Assembly: GCF_041928815.1 (NCBI RefSeq)
Contig: NZ_JBHFEI010000003.1
Location: 402,934 to 466,933, forward strand
DNA length: 64,000 bases
Origin: JBHFEI01 sp041928815
GTDB taxonomy: Bacteria; Pseudomonadota; Alphaproteobacteria; Rhizobiales; Rhizobiaceae
Reading direction: 5' to 3'
The position numbers were made by a program, and so were the translations under genes. Positions 46,286 to 55,570 of the stretch are shown here, piece by piece. The notes under the pieces are model-generated. The model did not search any database. It was not told the DNA's origin and was given only the letters and a program-made list of their open reading frames with translations. The number at the start of each line of letters is the position of its first letter. The stretch's first letter is position 1.

Positions 46286-47341
46286 CTATTTCAGGTGCGG
46301 GCCGAGCAGCGACAGGTCGGCCTCGCCGAGGCGGTCGGCGACGGTGTTCTTCTGGTGCCAGTAGGGATAGAGCACCGGCGGCAGGCTGACGGCGTCGAGC
46401 CGGGCGCGCTCGTCGTCCGAGAGCCTCAGGTCGGCGGCGGCGAGGTTGTCGTGGAACTGCTGCTCCGTGCGGCCGCCGATGATGACGGAGGTGACGCCCT
46501 TGCGGCCGAGCGTCCAGGCGAGCGCGACCTGCGCGGCGGAAACGCCCTTCGCCTCGGCGATCTCGACCAGCACGTCGACGATGTTCCAGAGGCGGTTCTC
46601 GTCGCGGATCGGCGGTTCGGTCCAGCCGGCGAGCTGGCGCGAACCTTCCGGCGCCTTCTGGTTGCGGCGATGCTTGCCGGAGAGCAGGCCGGCGGCGAGC
46701 GGGCTCCAGACGAGGATGCCGAGGCCCTGATCGAGCGAGATCGGGATCAGCTCGTATTCGGCGTCGCGCGATTCGAGCGTGTAGTGGATCTGCTGGCTGA
46801 CGAAGCGCTGGCGATGCTCGACGGTGGCGATGCCGAGCGCCTTCATGATGTGCCAGCCGGAAAAGTTCGAGCAGCCGACATAGCGGACCTTGCCCTGGCG
46901 CACCAGCGTGTCGAGCGCCTCCATCGTCTCCTCGAGCGGCGTCGAGCCGTCCCATTCGTGCACCTGGTAGAGGTCGATCACGTCGGTCTTCAGCCGGCGC
47001 AGGCTCGCCTCGCACGAGCGGATCAGGTGATACCGCGACAGGCCCTGGTCGTTCGGCCCCTTACCCATGGCGAAGCGGGCCTTGGTGGCGATCAGCACGC
47101 CGTCGCGATAGCGGTCCTTCAGCACCTCGCCGAGAACCTCCTCGCTGGCGCCGTCGGAATAGGCATCCGCCGTGTCGATGAAATTGACGCCGGCATCGAG
47201 GCAGATGTCGGCGAGGCGGCGCGCGTCGTCGACGCCTTGGTTGCCGGTCATCGCCGCCCATCCCTTGCCGCCGATGGTCATCGTTCCCATCGTCAGCGTC
47301 GACACCTTCAGGCCCGAACGGCCGAGCAGTCTGTATTCCAT
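46286..47341 (-). CDS. aldo/keto reductase
   Basis: 351-aa NADPH-dependent oxidoreductase starting MEYRLLGRSGLKVSTLTMGTMTIGG. Catalytic residues appear in NFIDTADAYSDGASEE (Asp, Tyr), LIATKARFAMG (Lys) and DLYQVHEWDG (His). The larger size and KGVTSVIIGGRTEQQFHDNLAAADLRLSDDERARLDAVS fit the YajO/Tas-like group, distinct from the aldo/keto reductase at 27322. Upstream open frame dismissed because the family begins at this Met. Confidence 0.9.
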   Translation of the reverse strand: MEYRLLGRSGLKVSTLTMGTMTIGGKGWAAMTGNQGVDDARRLADICLDAGVNFIDTADAYSDGASEEVLGEVLKDRYRDGVLIATKARFAMGKGPNDQGLSRYHLIRSCEASLRRLKTDVIDLYQVHEWDGSTPLEETMEALDTLVRQGKVRYVGCSNFSGWHIMKALGIATVEHRQRFVSQQIHYTLESRDAEYELIPISLDQGLGILVWSPLAAGLLSGKHRRNQKAPEGSRQLAGWTEPPIRDENRLWNIVDVLVEIAEAKGVSAAQVALAWTLGRKGVTSVIIGGRTEQQFHDNLAAADLRLSDDERARLDAVSLPPVLYPYWHQKNTVADRLGEADLSLLGPHLK

Positions 47342-47502
47342 CCCTGGTCTCCCCCTTGGATCGGTCACGTGCCGTGACTGGATATAATGCCCGCGACCGG
47401 AATCAAAGCCCCGAAAGATCACAAGAACTTTGACGGGCGGGGCGGTCGACTTTGACGCGTGATGCTCTATAGCTGGTCGCGCGCATGTGATGGAAATCCT
47501 CG

Positions 47503-48606
47503 ATGTCCCTTCGACTGGCCAGCTTCAACATCGAGAACCTGATGAGCCGGTTCGATTTCACCGGCTTCCGCAACCAGCTGAAGCAGGACCGGGTGCTGCG
47601 CCTGTTCGACATCCGCAGCGAGGCCGACTACCGCCGGCTGGAGGAGGCGCGCACGGTCGCGATCACCGACGACACGCGCCAGCTTTCCGCGCTGGCGATC
47701 GCCGAGTGCGATGCCGACATCCTCTGCCTGCAGGAGGTCGACGACATGGCCTCCATCCACGCCTTCGAATATGGCTATCTCTTCCGCATGGTCGGCCACG
47801 GCTATCGGCAGAAATACCTGATCGAGGGCAATGACAGCCGCGGCATCGACGTCGCCGTGCTGATGCGCGAGACGACGCGCGACGGCGAGGCGATCGAATG
47901 CATCAACGTCACCACCCATGCCGGCCTCGCCTATGCCGATCTCGGCCTGTTCAACGCCGATCTCGCGCGCACCAATGTCGCGAGCGACCGGATCTTCCGC
48001 CGCGACTGCCTGGAGGTGGAGCTTCGCATCGGCGGCCGGCCGCTGACGCTCTTCGTCGTGCATTTCAAGTCGATGGGCCCGGGCCGCGACGGCCTCGACG
48101 GACGCCAGGCGACCATGCCCGTGCGGATCGCCGAGGCGGAAGCCGTGCGCATCCTCGTGTCGCGCCGCTTTCCCGACGGCCTTGACGCGGCACCTTTCGT
48201 CATTTGCGGCGACATGAACGACTACCAGGAGCGCATCGACGTCACCGGCGACCGGCGCAACGGTTTCGGTTTCGAACACCGCGTCGAGGCAGCGAGCGCG
48301 CTCGACGTCTTCACCCGCGACGGTTTTGCCGAAAACGCCGTGGCGCGGCGGCCGGCGCTCGACCGCTGGACGCTCTTCCACGCACGCGGCCCGGAGGAGC
48401 GCCATCTCTGCCAGCTCGACTATCTCTGGCTCTCTCCGGCCCTGTCGCGGCGCAATCCGGTGGCGGTGCCGGAGATCGTGCGCGCCGGCCAGCCGTTCCG
48501 TACGCCCTTTCCGCCCGGGCAGGCGGTGGAGCGTTTTCCCCGCATCGGCTGGGACCGGCCGAAGGCCTCCGACCATTGCCCTGTGGTCATGGCACTGGAT
48601 CTTTGA
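47503..48606 (+). CDS. endonuclease/exonuclease/phosphatase family protein
   Basis: 367 aa metal-dependent phosphodiesterase fold. SLRLASFNIENLMSRF gives the first Asn; ADILCLQEVDD the metal Glu; LFVVHFKSMGPG the active-site His; FVICGDMNDYQERID the GD.N motif; KASDHCPVVMALDL the terminal SDH. All catalytic residues of the DNase I-like family are kept. Substrate (nucleic acid, phospholipid or sugar phosphate) is unknown. The NUDIX gene starts 2 bp after its stop. Confidence 0.88.
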   Translation: MSLRLASFNIENLMSRFDFTGFRNQLKQDRVLRLFDIRSEADYRRLEEARTVAITDDTRQLSALAIAECDADILCLQEVDDMASIHAFEYGYLFRMVGHGYRQKYLIEGNDSRGIDVAVLMRETTRDGEAIECINVTTHAGLAYADLGLFNADLARTNVASDRIFRRDCLEVELRIGGRPLTLFVVHFKSMGPGRDGLDGRQATMPVRIAEAEAVRILVSRRFPDGLDAAPFVICGDMNDYQERIDVTGDRRNGFGFEHRVEAASALDVFTRDGFAENAVARRPALDRWTLFHARGPEERHLCQLDYLWLSPALSRRNPVAVPEIVRAGQPFRTPFPPGQAVERFPRIGWDRPKASDHCPVVMALDL

Positions 48607-48608
48607 CG

Positions 48609-49346
48609 ATGAGCGACGTTGACAGCAATCCGGCCGGGTGGCCGCCCGAGAACACGGTGTTTCCCGTCGCCTCCGCCATCGTTACGGTGTCGGACGAGCG
48701 TCACCCGTTCGATCTGCGCGAGCGCGCCCGGGCGGCCGAAAACTGGGAGCGCGAGATCGCCGCCAACCCCGCCCTTTTCGATGGCCGCATGGTGCTGCAG
48801 CACCGCGTGCGGATCGCCGAAGGCGTCGTCGAGAGCCGCGCCCATCTCGTGCCGTTTTCGACCTTTCTCTGGTGGCGCAGGACGAAGCCCGCGGGCGCCG
48901 CCTACCATCTCTTCGCCCTTCCGGTCATCCTCTCCTCGGACGGCGCGGTGATCGCCATCCGGATGGCGCGGACGACCGCCAATCCGGGCCGCGTCTACTG
49001 CGCCGCCGGATCCCTCGACGCGAACGACATCGTCGACGGCGTCTGCGATCTAGACGCCAACATGGTGCGGGAGGTTGCCGAGGAGACCGGGCTCGACCTT
49101 CGCGCCGCGACCGCCGAGCCGGGGTTCCACGGGGTCCACGTCCAGTCCGCGATCACGCTGTTTCGCCGTTTCCGCTTCGCCGAGACCGCCGATGTGCTCG
49201 TCGCCCGGATCGCCGCCCATATCGCCACCGACCCGGAGCCGGAGATCGACGAGGCGATCGCGATCCGCGACGCCGATCCGGGCCGGCACACCTACGCTAC
49301 CTTCATGCCGCCGATCCTCGCCTGGGTGTTTCGCGAGGCGCCCTGA
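48609..49346 (+). CDS. NUDIX hydrolase
   Basis: 245 aa. The NUDIX helix with catalytic acids is AANMVREVAEETGLDL-like (read as DLDANMVREVAEETGLDL), preceded by GRVYCAAGSLDANDIVDG. The N-terminal 90 residues contain FLWWRRTKPAGAAYHLFALPVI. The box lacks the standard glycine spacing at its start, so it may be a divergent member. It directly follows the EEP-family gene and is probably cotranscribed, suggesting both act on phosphoanhydride or phosphodiester substrates. Confidence 0.78.
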   Translation: MSDVDSNPAGWPPENTVFPVASAIVTVSDERHPFDLRERARAAENWEREIAANPALFDGRMVLQHRVRIAEGVVESRAHLVPFSTFLWWRRTKPAGAAYHLFALPVILSSDGAVIAIRMARTTANPGRVYCAAGSLDANDIVDGVCDLDANMVREVAEETGLDLRAATAEPGFHGVHVQSAITLFRRFRFAETADVLVARIAAHIATDPEPEIDEAIAIRDADPGRHTYATFMPPILAWVFREAP

Positions 49347-49414
49347 TCCGTCTTGCGCGATGCGTCCTGCCTTGGCACTCTCCGGCGCAGCGACGATGCC
49401 GGAGGAGACGGAAA

Positions 49415-50332
49415 ATGGCGAGGCCCTACGCGATCTACGACGTGTTCACGGAACAGCGGCTTCAGGGCAATCCGCTGGCCGTCGTCTTCGACGCGGAGGG
49501 TCTGGAGACGGCGGCGATGCAGGCGATCGCCCGCGAATTCAACCTGTCGGAAACGGTCTTCGTGCTGAAGGCCCGCCATCCAGCCCATGCCGCGCGCCTG
49601 CGCATCTTCACGCCCGGCCACGAACTGCCTTTTGCCGGCCACCCGACCGTCGGCGCGGCGGTGGCGGCGGCCGAGCGGGACTATGGCGAGGACGCCGGCA
49701 GGCTCGATCTGGTGCGGGTGTTCGAGGAGGAGGTCGGCCCCGTGCGCTGCGCGGTGCGCCTCAGGCCCGGCGATGTCGGTTTCGCGGAGTTCGACCTGCC
49801 GCGCAAGGCGGCACGGCACGGCTTTTCCGTCGAGCGGCAGGCGCTTGCCGACGCGCTCGGGCTGAAGGCGACGCAGGTCAACTTCGAAAATCACGTCCCC
49901 TCGCTGTGGAGTGCCGGCGTGCCCTTCGTCCTGGTGCCGGTGCACGATCTCGCCGCCGCCGGCGCGGTCGTCTTCGACGCGGCGCGTTGGGAGAGGATCG
50001 CGCCGATGGCCGAGGGCCGTGTCGCGGCGGCCTATGTCTATTGTCGCGGCGGCGTCCACCATTCGGCGCGGTTTCACGCCCGCATGTTCGCGCCCGAGAT
50101 GGGAATCGCCGAGGATCCGGCGACCGGGGCGGCCGTCGCGGCGTTTTCCGGTGCGATCCACCACTTCGACGCCCTTGTCGACGGCCACCACCCCTTCCTG
50201 ATCGAGCAGGGCGTCGAGATGGGCCGGGCGTCCTACATCCATCTCCACGTCGACGTGACGGGCGGTGCCATCACGGCATCCCGCATCGGCGGCCACGCGA
50301 TCCGCGTTGCAAGCGGCACGCTCGACGTCTGA
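49415..50332 (+). CDS. PhzF-family isomerase
   Basis: 305 aa protein of the diaminopimelate-epimerase-like fold. MARPYAIYDVFTEQRLQGNPLAVVFDAEGL is the PhzF start with the conserved GNPLAVV; the catalytic glutamate is in FNLSETVFVL; LRIFTPGHELPFAGHPTVGAA and MGIAEDPATGAAVAAFSG are the two further signatures. GGAGG lies before the ATG. PhzF proper acts in phenazine synthesis, but no other phz genes are here, so the name is structural only. Confidence 0.9.
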   Translation: MARPYAIYDVFTEQRLQGNPLAVVFDAEGLETAAMQAIAREFNLSETVFVLKARHPAHAARLRIFTPGHELPFAGHPTVGAAVAAAERDYGEDAGRLDLVRVFEEEVGPVRCAVRLRPGDVGFAEFDLPRKAARHGFSVERQALADALGLKATQVNFENHVPSLWSAGVPFVLVPVHDLAAAGAVVFDAARWERIAPMAEGRVAAAYVYCRGGVHHSARFHARMFAPEMGIAEDPATGAAVAAFSGAIHHFDALVDGHHPFLIEQGVEMGRASYIHLHVDVTGGAITASRIGGHAIRVASGTLDV

Positions 50333-50466
50333 GGCCACCCGCCGCCGCTTTGCTCGCCCCGTGCGATTTTTTCGGGAAACCGCAAAAAATCTCCCGAACG
50401 GAACTGGACATCCCCGGCGAAGGCCAGTATACGCCCACTCACCGCAGCGAACGCAGCGGTGACGGC

Positions 50467-50542
<76 letters not shown>

Positions 50543-50609
50543 AATTCAATGACTTACAATGACGTTCAAGAACCGGTTTGGAAGATTTGCGTCCAGTTTG
50601 GAGCGTTGT

Positions 50610-51128
50610 TTACTTTTCCTTCCCTTCCAATTTTAGAATAACTAAATCCCCTCTGCCTGCCTCGTGCCCGAGGTAATGCGTCTCAAGAACACTTCTCACG
50701 TCTTTGATGGAGTGCCCGGAGGCCTCCGCTATATCATCTATCGATGCTCCGGCTCTTCGTGCCATCATAATGAATGTGCCACGCAGGTCATGGAACGTCA
50801 GGCCTTCGACAACTCCGCTACAGGCTTTGCGCCACGACGCGCGGAAGCCATCACTCGTCCATGGTTTGCCGAACGAGTTGTTCAAAATGCAAGTCGACAG
50901 GACATCTCGATTTTCGTTCTCGGACTTCAGCCGTTCGATCGTTGCGCGCAGTTCATCCGAAACCAACACAGAGACCCTGCGGCCGGTCTTGGCTTGTTTT
51001 AGCCTGATGTGCCGGCCATCATACGCGCTCCACTGCAACTTTAACAGGGCGCCTTGCCGCTGGCCCGTCCATATCGCAAGAACCAAGGCATCAACGATCA
51101 CTTGCGGCGCGGATGCCTTCAGGCTGCT
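50610..51128 (-). pseudogene. C-terminal remnant of tyrosine recombinase (integrase)
   Basis: The frame encodes the catalytic half of a phage/ICE integrase: ALVLAIWTGQRQGALLKLQW (first Arg), LKQAKTGRRVSV (Lys), LTFHDLRGTF (HxxR), IAEASGHS (His) and LETHYLGHE (Tyr nucleophile). All active-site residues remain, but the N-terminal DNA-binding and core-binding domains are missing: a TAG at 51131-51129 stops the frame just upstream of SSLKASAPQ. A GTG at 51101 could still start a 163-aa fragment. The stretch is visibly less GC-rich than its neighbours, which supports foreign origin. It converges on the tRNA-Lys 3' end. Confidence 0.85.
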
Positions 51129-51209
51129 CTATACCCCTCTTCGGGGTGGGCGAACAGGGGCTTGCGGCGAGGGGCACCATCAAGGTTGCCGCCGGTCGTC
51201 CGATGGGCT

Positions 51210-51596
51210 TCACGTCGCCGACAGCATCTCGCGGATCTTTTCGACGATCTGCTCTTCCCGGTAGGGTTTTGCAAAGAAGGCCGTCTCGGCCGGAATACGA
51301 TGGCCGGGGTCCTCCAGGTAGCCGGAGACGACGATGACCTTGATCGGTGGCCAGCGGTCGCGGATGATCGCTGCGAGGCGCATCCCGTCGATGCCGCGCG
51401 GCATGTCGACATCTGTGAAGACGACGCGGATGTCGTTGCGCGATTCCAGGATTTCCACGGCTTCCGTGGCGTCGGCTGCCGCAACCGCCTTAAAGCCCGC
51501 CGCCTCGACGAGGTCGATCGCGGCAAGGCGCAGCAGCGGCTCGTCCTCGACCACGAGGATGATCGCCGCGGGAGATCCATCAAATTCCGTCATCAT
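51210..51596 (-). CDS. single-domain response regulator (CheY-like)
   Basis: 128 aa receiver domain without output. IILVVEDEPLLRLAA supplies the acidic pocket, D62 in VVFTDVDMPRGIDGMRLA is the phosphoryl acceptor, VIVVSGYLED holds the switch Ser and AKPY the conserved Lys (K110). The ATG at 51596 overlaps the stop of the preceding kinase gene (ATGA), so it is coupled to it and probably is its direct target. Last gene of the LOV/HWE operon. Confidence 0.9.
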   Translation of the reverse strand: MMTEFDGSPAAIILVVEDEPLLRLAAIDLVEAAGFKAVAAADATEAVEILESRNDIRVVFTDVDMPRGIDGMRLAAIIRDRWPPIKVIVVSGYLEDPGHRIPAETAFFAKPYREEQIVEKIREMLSAT

Positions 51597-53953
51597 GACT
51601 GCCTCAACTGGGAGACCAGACCTCGCATCTCGACGTTCAGCCCGTCGGGGTGATAATCGATATCGACGCCGCCGGTTCCCATCAGGCCGAGGCGGATCAG
51701 ACGGGAGCCGAAGCCCTTGCCCGAGGCCTGGACCACCGGCGGGCCGTCCCGTTCCTGCCAGGTCAGGATCATCGCCGTGTCGCTGCCGGTTCCCTCGATC
51801 CTCCAGGCGACCCGGACCGTGCCGCAATCGTTCGACCATGCCCCGTATTTCAGCGCATTCGTGCCGAGCTCGTGCATCAGCAGCGCCAGCGACAGCGCCG
51901 TGCGCGGCCCGAGCTCCATGTCGGGGCCCTCGATGCTGTAGCGTTCGCGCAGCGAAAGCTGGCCAAGCACGGAATCGATGACGGCGGTCATGCGGGCGGA
52001 CGACCAGTCCTGGAAAAGCAGGACCTCATGCGCCTTGGACAGGGCGTGCAGCCGGCTGGTGAAGGCTTCGACAGGGCCGCGCTCGGTGATCGGCCGCAGC
52101 GTCTGCGTGGCGATCGCCTGCACCATCGCCATCGTGTTCTTGAGACGGTGGCTGATCTCCTGGTTGAGCACCTGCTGTTCCTCTTCCGCCCGGATGCGGG
52201 AGATCGCCTCGCGCGTGCGGTCGGCGATGGTTCGCACGAAGTCCTGTTCCTCGGCGGTGAAGTCATGCGGCCGGTCGTAGTGGACGAACATCACCCCGAC
52301 AAAGGCGCCATGTTCCATGATCGGAAGATTCACGAGCACGGAGACGCCGAGGGATTGCAGGAGGGGCGCGAAGGGGGCCGTGCGCGGATCGACGCTGACA
52401 TCCGGAATGATGACGCTGTCGCCGCGCTTCAGATCGTCGATATACGAGCCGTAGTCGCGGAAGAGGTGCAGGCCGGCGACGGTGAACATCCCCTCGGCGC
52501 ACCATTCCGGAAGCATCTGGACCGTCTCCGCCACGGGATCGACGATGCCGTAGCCGGCGCGCGTCGCACCGTGCAGGTTGCGCGCGATGATCTCCGCGGC
52601 GGCGAAGGCGACTTCCGTGACGGTGTTCAATTCGCGGATCCGGTCGCCGAGTTCCAGGAAGGCGATCTGCCGGTCTTCCGAACGCTTCTGCGCCGTAGCG
52701 TTGCGGGCGACCTTGATGAAGCCCGAGACCTTGCTGTCGGCATGCCGGGGCAGCGGCCGGATCGTGCCGTCGAGGAACACCGTCGCGCCGTCTGCGCGTC
52801 GATGCCAGCGGCGGTCCGGCGCGACGCCGTCGCGGCGTGCCTTTTCCATCTCCTCCTCCGGCGCTCCGGCCGCGCGATCCTCCTGCGTGAAGATCTCTGA
52901 GAACGGCTTGCCGACCATGTCGTCCTCCGACCAGCCGAAGGTCTCCTCCGCCCCGCCGAACCAGCTGGTGATCCGGCCGTCATCGTCGAGCGTGAGAATG
53001 GTGTAGTCCCTGGCGCCCTCGACGATCAGGCGCAGCGTCGTCTCGCTGTCGCGCAGCGCCTCGAGCGCTTCCATCCGGTCGGTCACGTCGGCGAAGACGA
53101 TGATGAAGCGGTCGCCGCCGATCGCCTGGATGAAGCCGTCGAACCAGCGCCCGAGCGCGGCAATGTTCCGGGTGAACCGAAGATTGTGCCCGCTGTCGAT
53201 CACCTCCGTGGTGTCGCGGATCCATGTCTCACCCGTCTCCGGAAGCAGGTCGCGGAGGCTTCTGCCTTTCGGCTGCGGGGAGGGGATGGCGAACATCCGT
53301 TCCCACGCGCGGTTGCCGGTTTCGAACACGCAGTCGACGACGCGTCCGGCCTCGTCCCGGACGACGGCGCCGAGGATCAGTCCTTCCTCGAGCTGCTCGA
53401 AAATATGGCTCCAGCGGCGCTCGGAGAGGAAGGTCGCGATCTGGTTGGAGATGAGCGTTCCGATCCGGGTCAGAAGTTCGAGGTCTCCCTCCGTCCAGTC
53501 CCGTGGCGCCCCGTCGATTGCGGCCAGGGCACCGACGACCGTGCCGTCGGGAAGGGAAACGGGAACACCCATGTAGGAGATCACGCCGAGATCCCGGATC
53601 GCCAGATTGTCGCGCACCAAATCATGAAGTGTCGCGTCGCCGACGATCAGCGGCGCGCGCGCATGCACGACATGCTGGCAAAACGAATGGGTCAGCGGCG
53701 TTTCCGAGATCGCCGCCCAGGCCTCGGGCAGGCCGACATGGCCGATGAAGACCTGGCGGTGCGCGTCGAGGATCGAGACGAGGGCGACAGGACAACCGAC
53801 CCCGGCCTTGACCACCTCGACGATGTCGCGGAATTCGCGCTGGTTGGCAAGGTCGAGCAGGCCGGTGTGGCGAACGGCGTCGATGCGGTCGAGGATCGTC
53901 TTCAAGGTCGTTCGTGTCCGGTCCGTGCGGATGTCAGGGGGTCTTGTCGGCAA
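51593..53953 (-). CDS. HWE-family sensor histidine kinase with GAF and PAS domains
   Basis: 786 aa, no membrane helix, so cytoplasmic. Order: GAF (about 35-175; REFRDIVEVVKAGVGCPVALVSILD, GVPVSLPDGTVVGAL), PAS (about 180-290), PAS (about 305-425; ITSWFGGAEETFGWSEDDMVGKPFSEIF), GAF (about 440-590), kinase (about 595-786). The phospho-acceptor lies in NQEISHRLKNTMAMVQAIATQTL near residue 602; LMHELGTNALKYGAWS and ILTWQERDGP give the H, W and E residues that define HWE kinases. The start is a TTG at 53953, 20 bp inside the upstream regulator gene; a later TTG is possible. Couples to the regulator at 51210. Confidence 0.9.
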   Translation of the reverse strand: MPTRPPDIRTDRTRTTLKTILDRIDAVRHTGLLDLANQREFRDIVEVVKAGVGCPVALVSILDAHRQVFIGHVGLPEAWAAISETPLTHSFCQHVVHARAPLIVGDATLHDLVRDNLAIRDLGVISYMGVPVSLPDGTVVGALAAIDGAPRDWTEGDLELLTRIGTLISNQIATFLSERRWSHIFEQLEEGLILGAVVRDEAGRVVDCVFETGNRAWERMFAIPSPQPKGRSLRDLLPETGETWIRDTTEVIDSGHNLRFTRNIAALGRWFDGFIQAIGGDRFIIVFADVTDRMEALEALRDSETTLRLIVEGARDYTILTLDDDGRITSWFGGAEETFGWSEDDMVGKPFSEIFTQEDRAAGAPEEEMEKARRDGVAPDRRWHRRADGATVFLDGTIRPLPRHADSKVSGFIKVARNATAQKRSEDRQIAFLELGDRIRELNTVTEVAFAAAEIIARNLHGATRAGYGIVDPVAETVQMLPEWCAEGMFTVAGLHLFRDYGSYIDDLKRGDSVIIPDVSVDPRTAPFAPLLQSLGVSVLVNLPIMEHGAFVGVMFVHYDRPHDFTAEEQDFVRTIADRTREAISRIRAEEEQQVLNQEISHRLKNTMAMVQAIATQTLRPITERGPVEAFTSRLHALSKAHEVLLFQDWSSARMTAVIDSVLGQLSLRERYSIEGPDMELGPRTALSLALLMHELGTNALKYGAWSNDCGTVRVAWRIEGTGSDTAMILTWQERDGPPVVQASGKGFGSRLIRLGLMGTGGVDIDYHPDGLNVEMRGLVSQLRQS

Positions 53954-54365
53954 GCGCCGAGGGGGAGATCACCAGGCTTGGCGGCGGCATCAGGCCGGCC
54001 TTTTCGCCCGCGACATAGGTTTCGATGAAGGACAGCGCATTCTGCAGTCCGTTCACGGTGTAGGGCTTCTCGATCGCACCGAGCGCGCCGGCGAAGTCTT
54101 CGGGAATCCGCTTCAGATTTCCGGAAACGAAGACATAGGGTATGCCGCGGCCGGCGAGATGCCTGCCGACGGCGATGCCGGTCGGGCCGTCGATCAGCTG
54201 GATGTCAACGAAGGCGAAATCCGGGGATTCGGCGTCGATCAGCCGGATCGCCTCGCGGCTGTCGCCCGCCACGTCGACCACCTCGTGGCCGGCCGCTTCC
54301 ACTTCGCTCTCCAGCTCCATCGCCAGCAGCATCTCGTCCTCGACGATGAGAATCCTCAACACCAT
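53934..54365 (-). CDS. single-domain response regulator (LovR-like)
   Basis: 143 aa. Receiver domain with VEDEMLLAMELESEVEAAG, phosphoryl site D54 in FAFVDIQLIDGPTGI, YVFVSGN (switch Ser) and AIEKPY (K100), then a 40-residue tail. No DNA-binding domain. It lies 6 bp after the LOV kinase gene, the layout of lovK-lovR in Caulobacter, where LovR drains phosphate to damp the general stress response. The 3' end overlaps the start of the GAF/PAS kinase by 20 bp. Confidence 0.88.
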   Translation of the reverse strand: MVLRILIVEDEMLLAMELESEVEAAGHEVVDVAGDSREAIRLIDAESPDFAFVDIQLIDGPTGIAVGRHLAGRGIPYVFVSGNLKRIPEDFAGALGAIEKPYTVNGLQNALSFIETYVAGEKAGLMPPPSLVISPSALADKTP

Positions 54366-54371
54366 GCCCCT

Positions 54372-55481
54372 TCAATCCTTGACCGGCAGGGTCACGCGCA
54401 CTTCTGTGGCATGGCCCTCCACGGTCCGTTCTATCTTTGCCCGCAACTGCTTTGAACAGGCCTCCAGCATCCTGCGGCTGAAGGCGTCCTCTTCCCGGTC
54501 CACATCCACCGGCGTCACCGTGTCGGCGACGCGCACGAGGAAATGGCCGTTAAGGCGCCGGACCTCGACATGGATCCGGCCGCCGCCGTCCGAAAGGCCG
54601 CGCCGGACCGCGTCGCCGATCAGCTCATTGATGATCAGCGCCAGGGGGGAGGCTTTCGTTGCCGGCACGACGACCTCGTGCAGGTCGGTGGTCAGCGCGA
54701 TGTCGGTGCGTTTCAGCGCACCGACGACATCGACCACGAGCGTCTTGGTGAAATCGGCGACGTCGAAATGTCCCACATCCTCGTCGTTCAGCAGTTTCCG
54801 CTGCACGGTGCTCAAGGCCTCGACCCTGTTCAGGACCGACATCAGCGTGCGTTCGACAACGTCACTCGTCGTCATGCGCGCCTGCAGCTTGACGATGGAA
54901 GCGATGGTGAGGAGGTTGTTCTTGACCCGGTGGTCGACCTCGTGAACCAGCGCGGTCTTGGCGCGCAGCGCCTCGGAAAGGTCGGCGGTGCGGCGCGCCA
55001 CTTCCTCTTCCGCCAGGTGACGGGCGCGGGCGAGCTCCGCCTCCTTGCTCTTGATGTTGGTGAAGTCGAGCTGCGAGGCGAAGAAATAAATGACGTCGCC
55101 CGATTCGTCGCGCACAGGGCTGACGAACAGCGCATTCCAGAACCGTGATCCGTCCTTGCGGTAGTTCAGGATATCGACGGAGATGTCGCGCTCTGCCGCG
55201 ATCGCGTCGCGCAGCTTCGACACGGCCTGCGGATCGGTGTCCGGCCCCTGGAGAAGCCGGCAGTTGGCGCCGACGAGTTCCCCGACGCCGTAGCCGGTCA
55301 GTTCGCAGAACGCCCGGTTGCAGAAGATGATCGGATTGTCGTCCTGGCGCGGATCGGTGATCAGCATCGGCATGCGCGTCGCCTTGAAGGCGGCGGCAAA
55401 GGGATCTTCCGAGGCATGGCTGGAAACGAGGCGCTCGCCGGCGTCGTGGGCGCCTTTTCGCGCGTTCGGTCTGTCGATCAT
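54372..55481 (-). CDS. LOV-domain (blue-light) sensor histidine kinase
   Basis: 369 aa, soluble. Residues about 25-140 are a LOV domain. The photoactive cysteine is C74 in GANCRLLQG (usual GxNCRFLQ); N106 and N116 in ILNYRKDGSRFWNALFVSPV and Q137 in FFASQLDF are the flavin contacts, all kept. After a helical linker the HisKA_2-type dimerisation domain has its acceptor histidine H184 in HEVDHRVKNNLLTIASIVKLQAR; the ATPase domain follows (LALIINELIGDAVRRGL, N box). Such kinases in alphaproteobacteria link light to the general stress response. The N box is the only clear ATP motif by eye; the G boxes are weak. Confidence 0.9.
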   Translation of the reverse strand: MIDRPNARKGAHDAGERLVSSHASEDPFAAAFKATRMPMLITDPRQDDNPIIFCNRAFCELTGYGVGELVGANCRLLQGPDTDPQAVSKLRDAIAAERDISVDILNYRKDGSRFWNALFVSPVRDESGDVIYFFASQLDFTNIKSKEAELARARHLAEEEVARRTADLSEALRAKTALVHEVDHRVKNNLLTIASIVKLQARMTTSDVVERTLMSVLNRVEALSTVQRKLLNDEDVGHFDVADFTKTLVVDVVGALKRTDIALTTDLHEVVVPATKASPLALIINELIGDAVRRGLSDGGGRIHVEVRRLNGHFLVRVADTVTPVDVDREEDAFSRRMLEACSKQLRAKIERTVEGHATEVRVTLPVKD

Positions 55482-55511
55482 GAAATGTCTCGTGTGTCCC
55501 CTGAACCCGGT

Positions 55512-55536
55512 AAAGCCTGAATGTTCATTTGGTTCC
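55512..55536 (-). promoter_or_regulatory. near-consensus EcfG promoter before LOV kinase
   Basis: On the minus strand GGAAC (55536-55532) is followed after 16 bp by CTTT (55515-55512), one base from the CGTT of general-stress sigma EcfG promoters, about 30 bp upstream of the LOV kinase start. Weak on its own; more credible given other such sites downstream in this window. Confidence 0.35.
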
Positions 55537-55570
55537 CGTCGATCGCGAATATTGTTGAAGGCGCTGCCGG

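Noticed and set aside
50543..51210. Second att copy of the tRNA-Lys 3' end
   Set aside because: I found no repeat of the tRNA tail elsewhere in the window, so island borders cannot be defined here.
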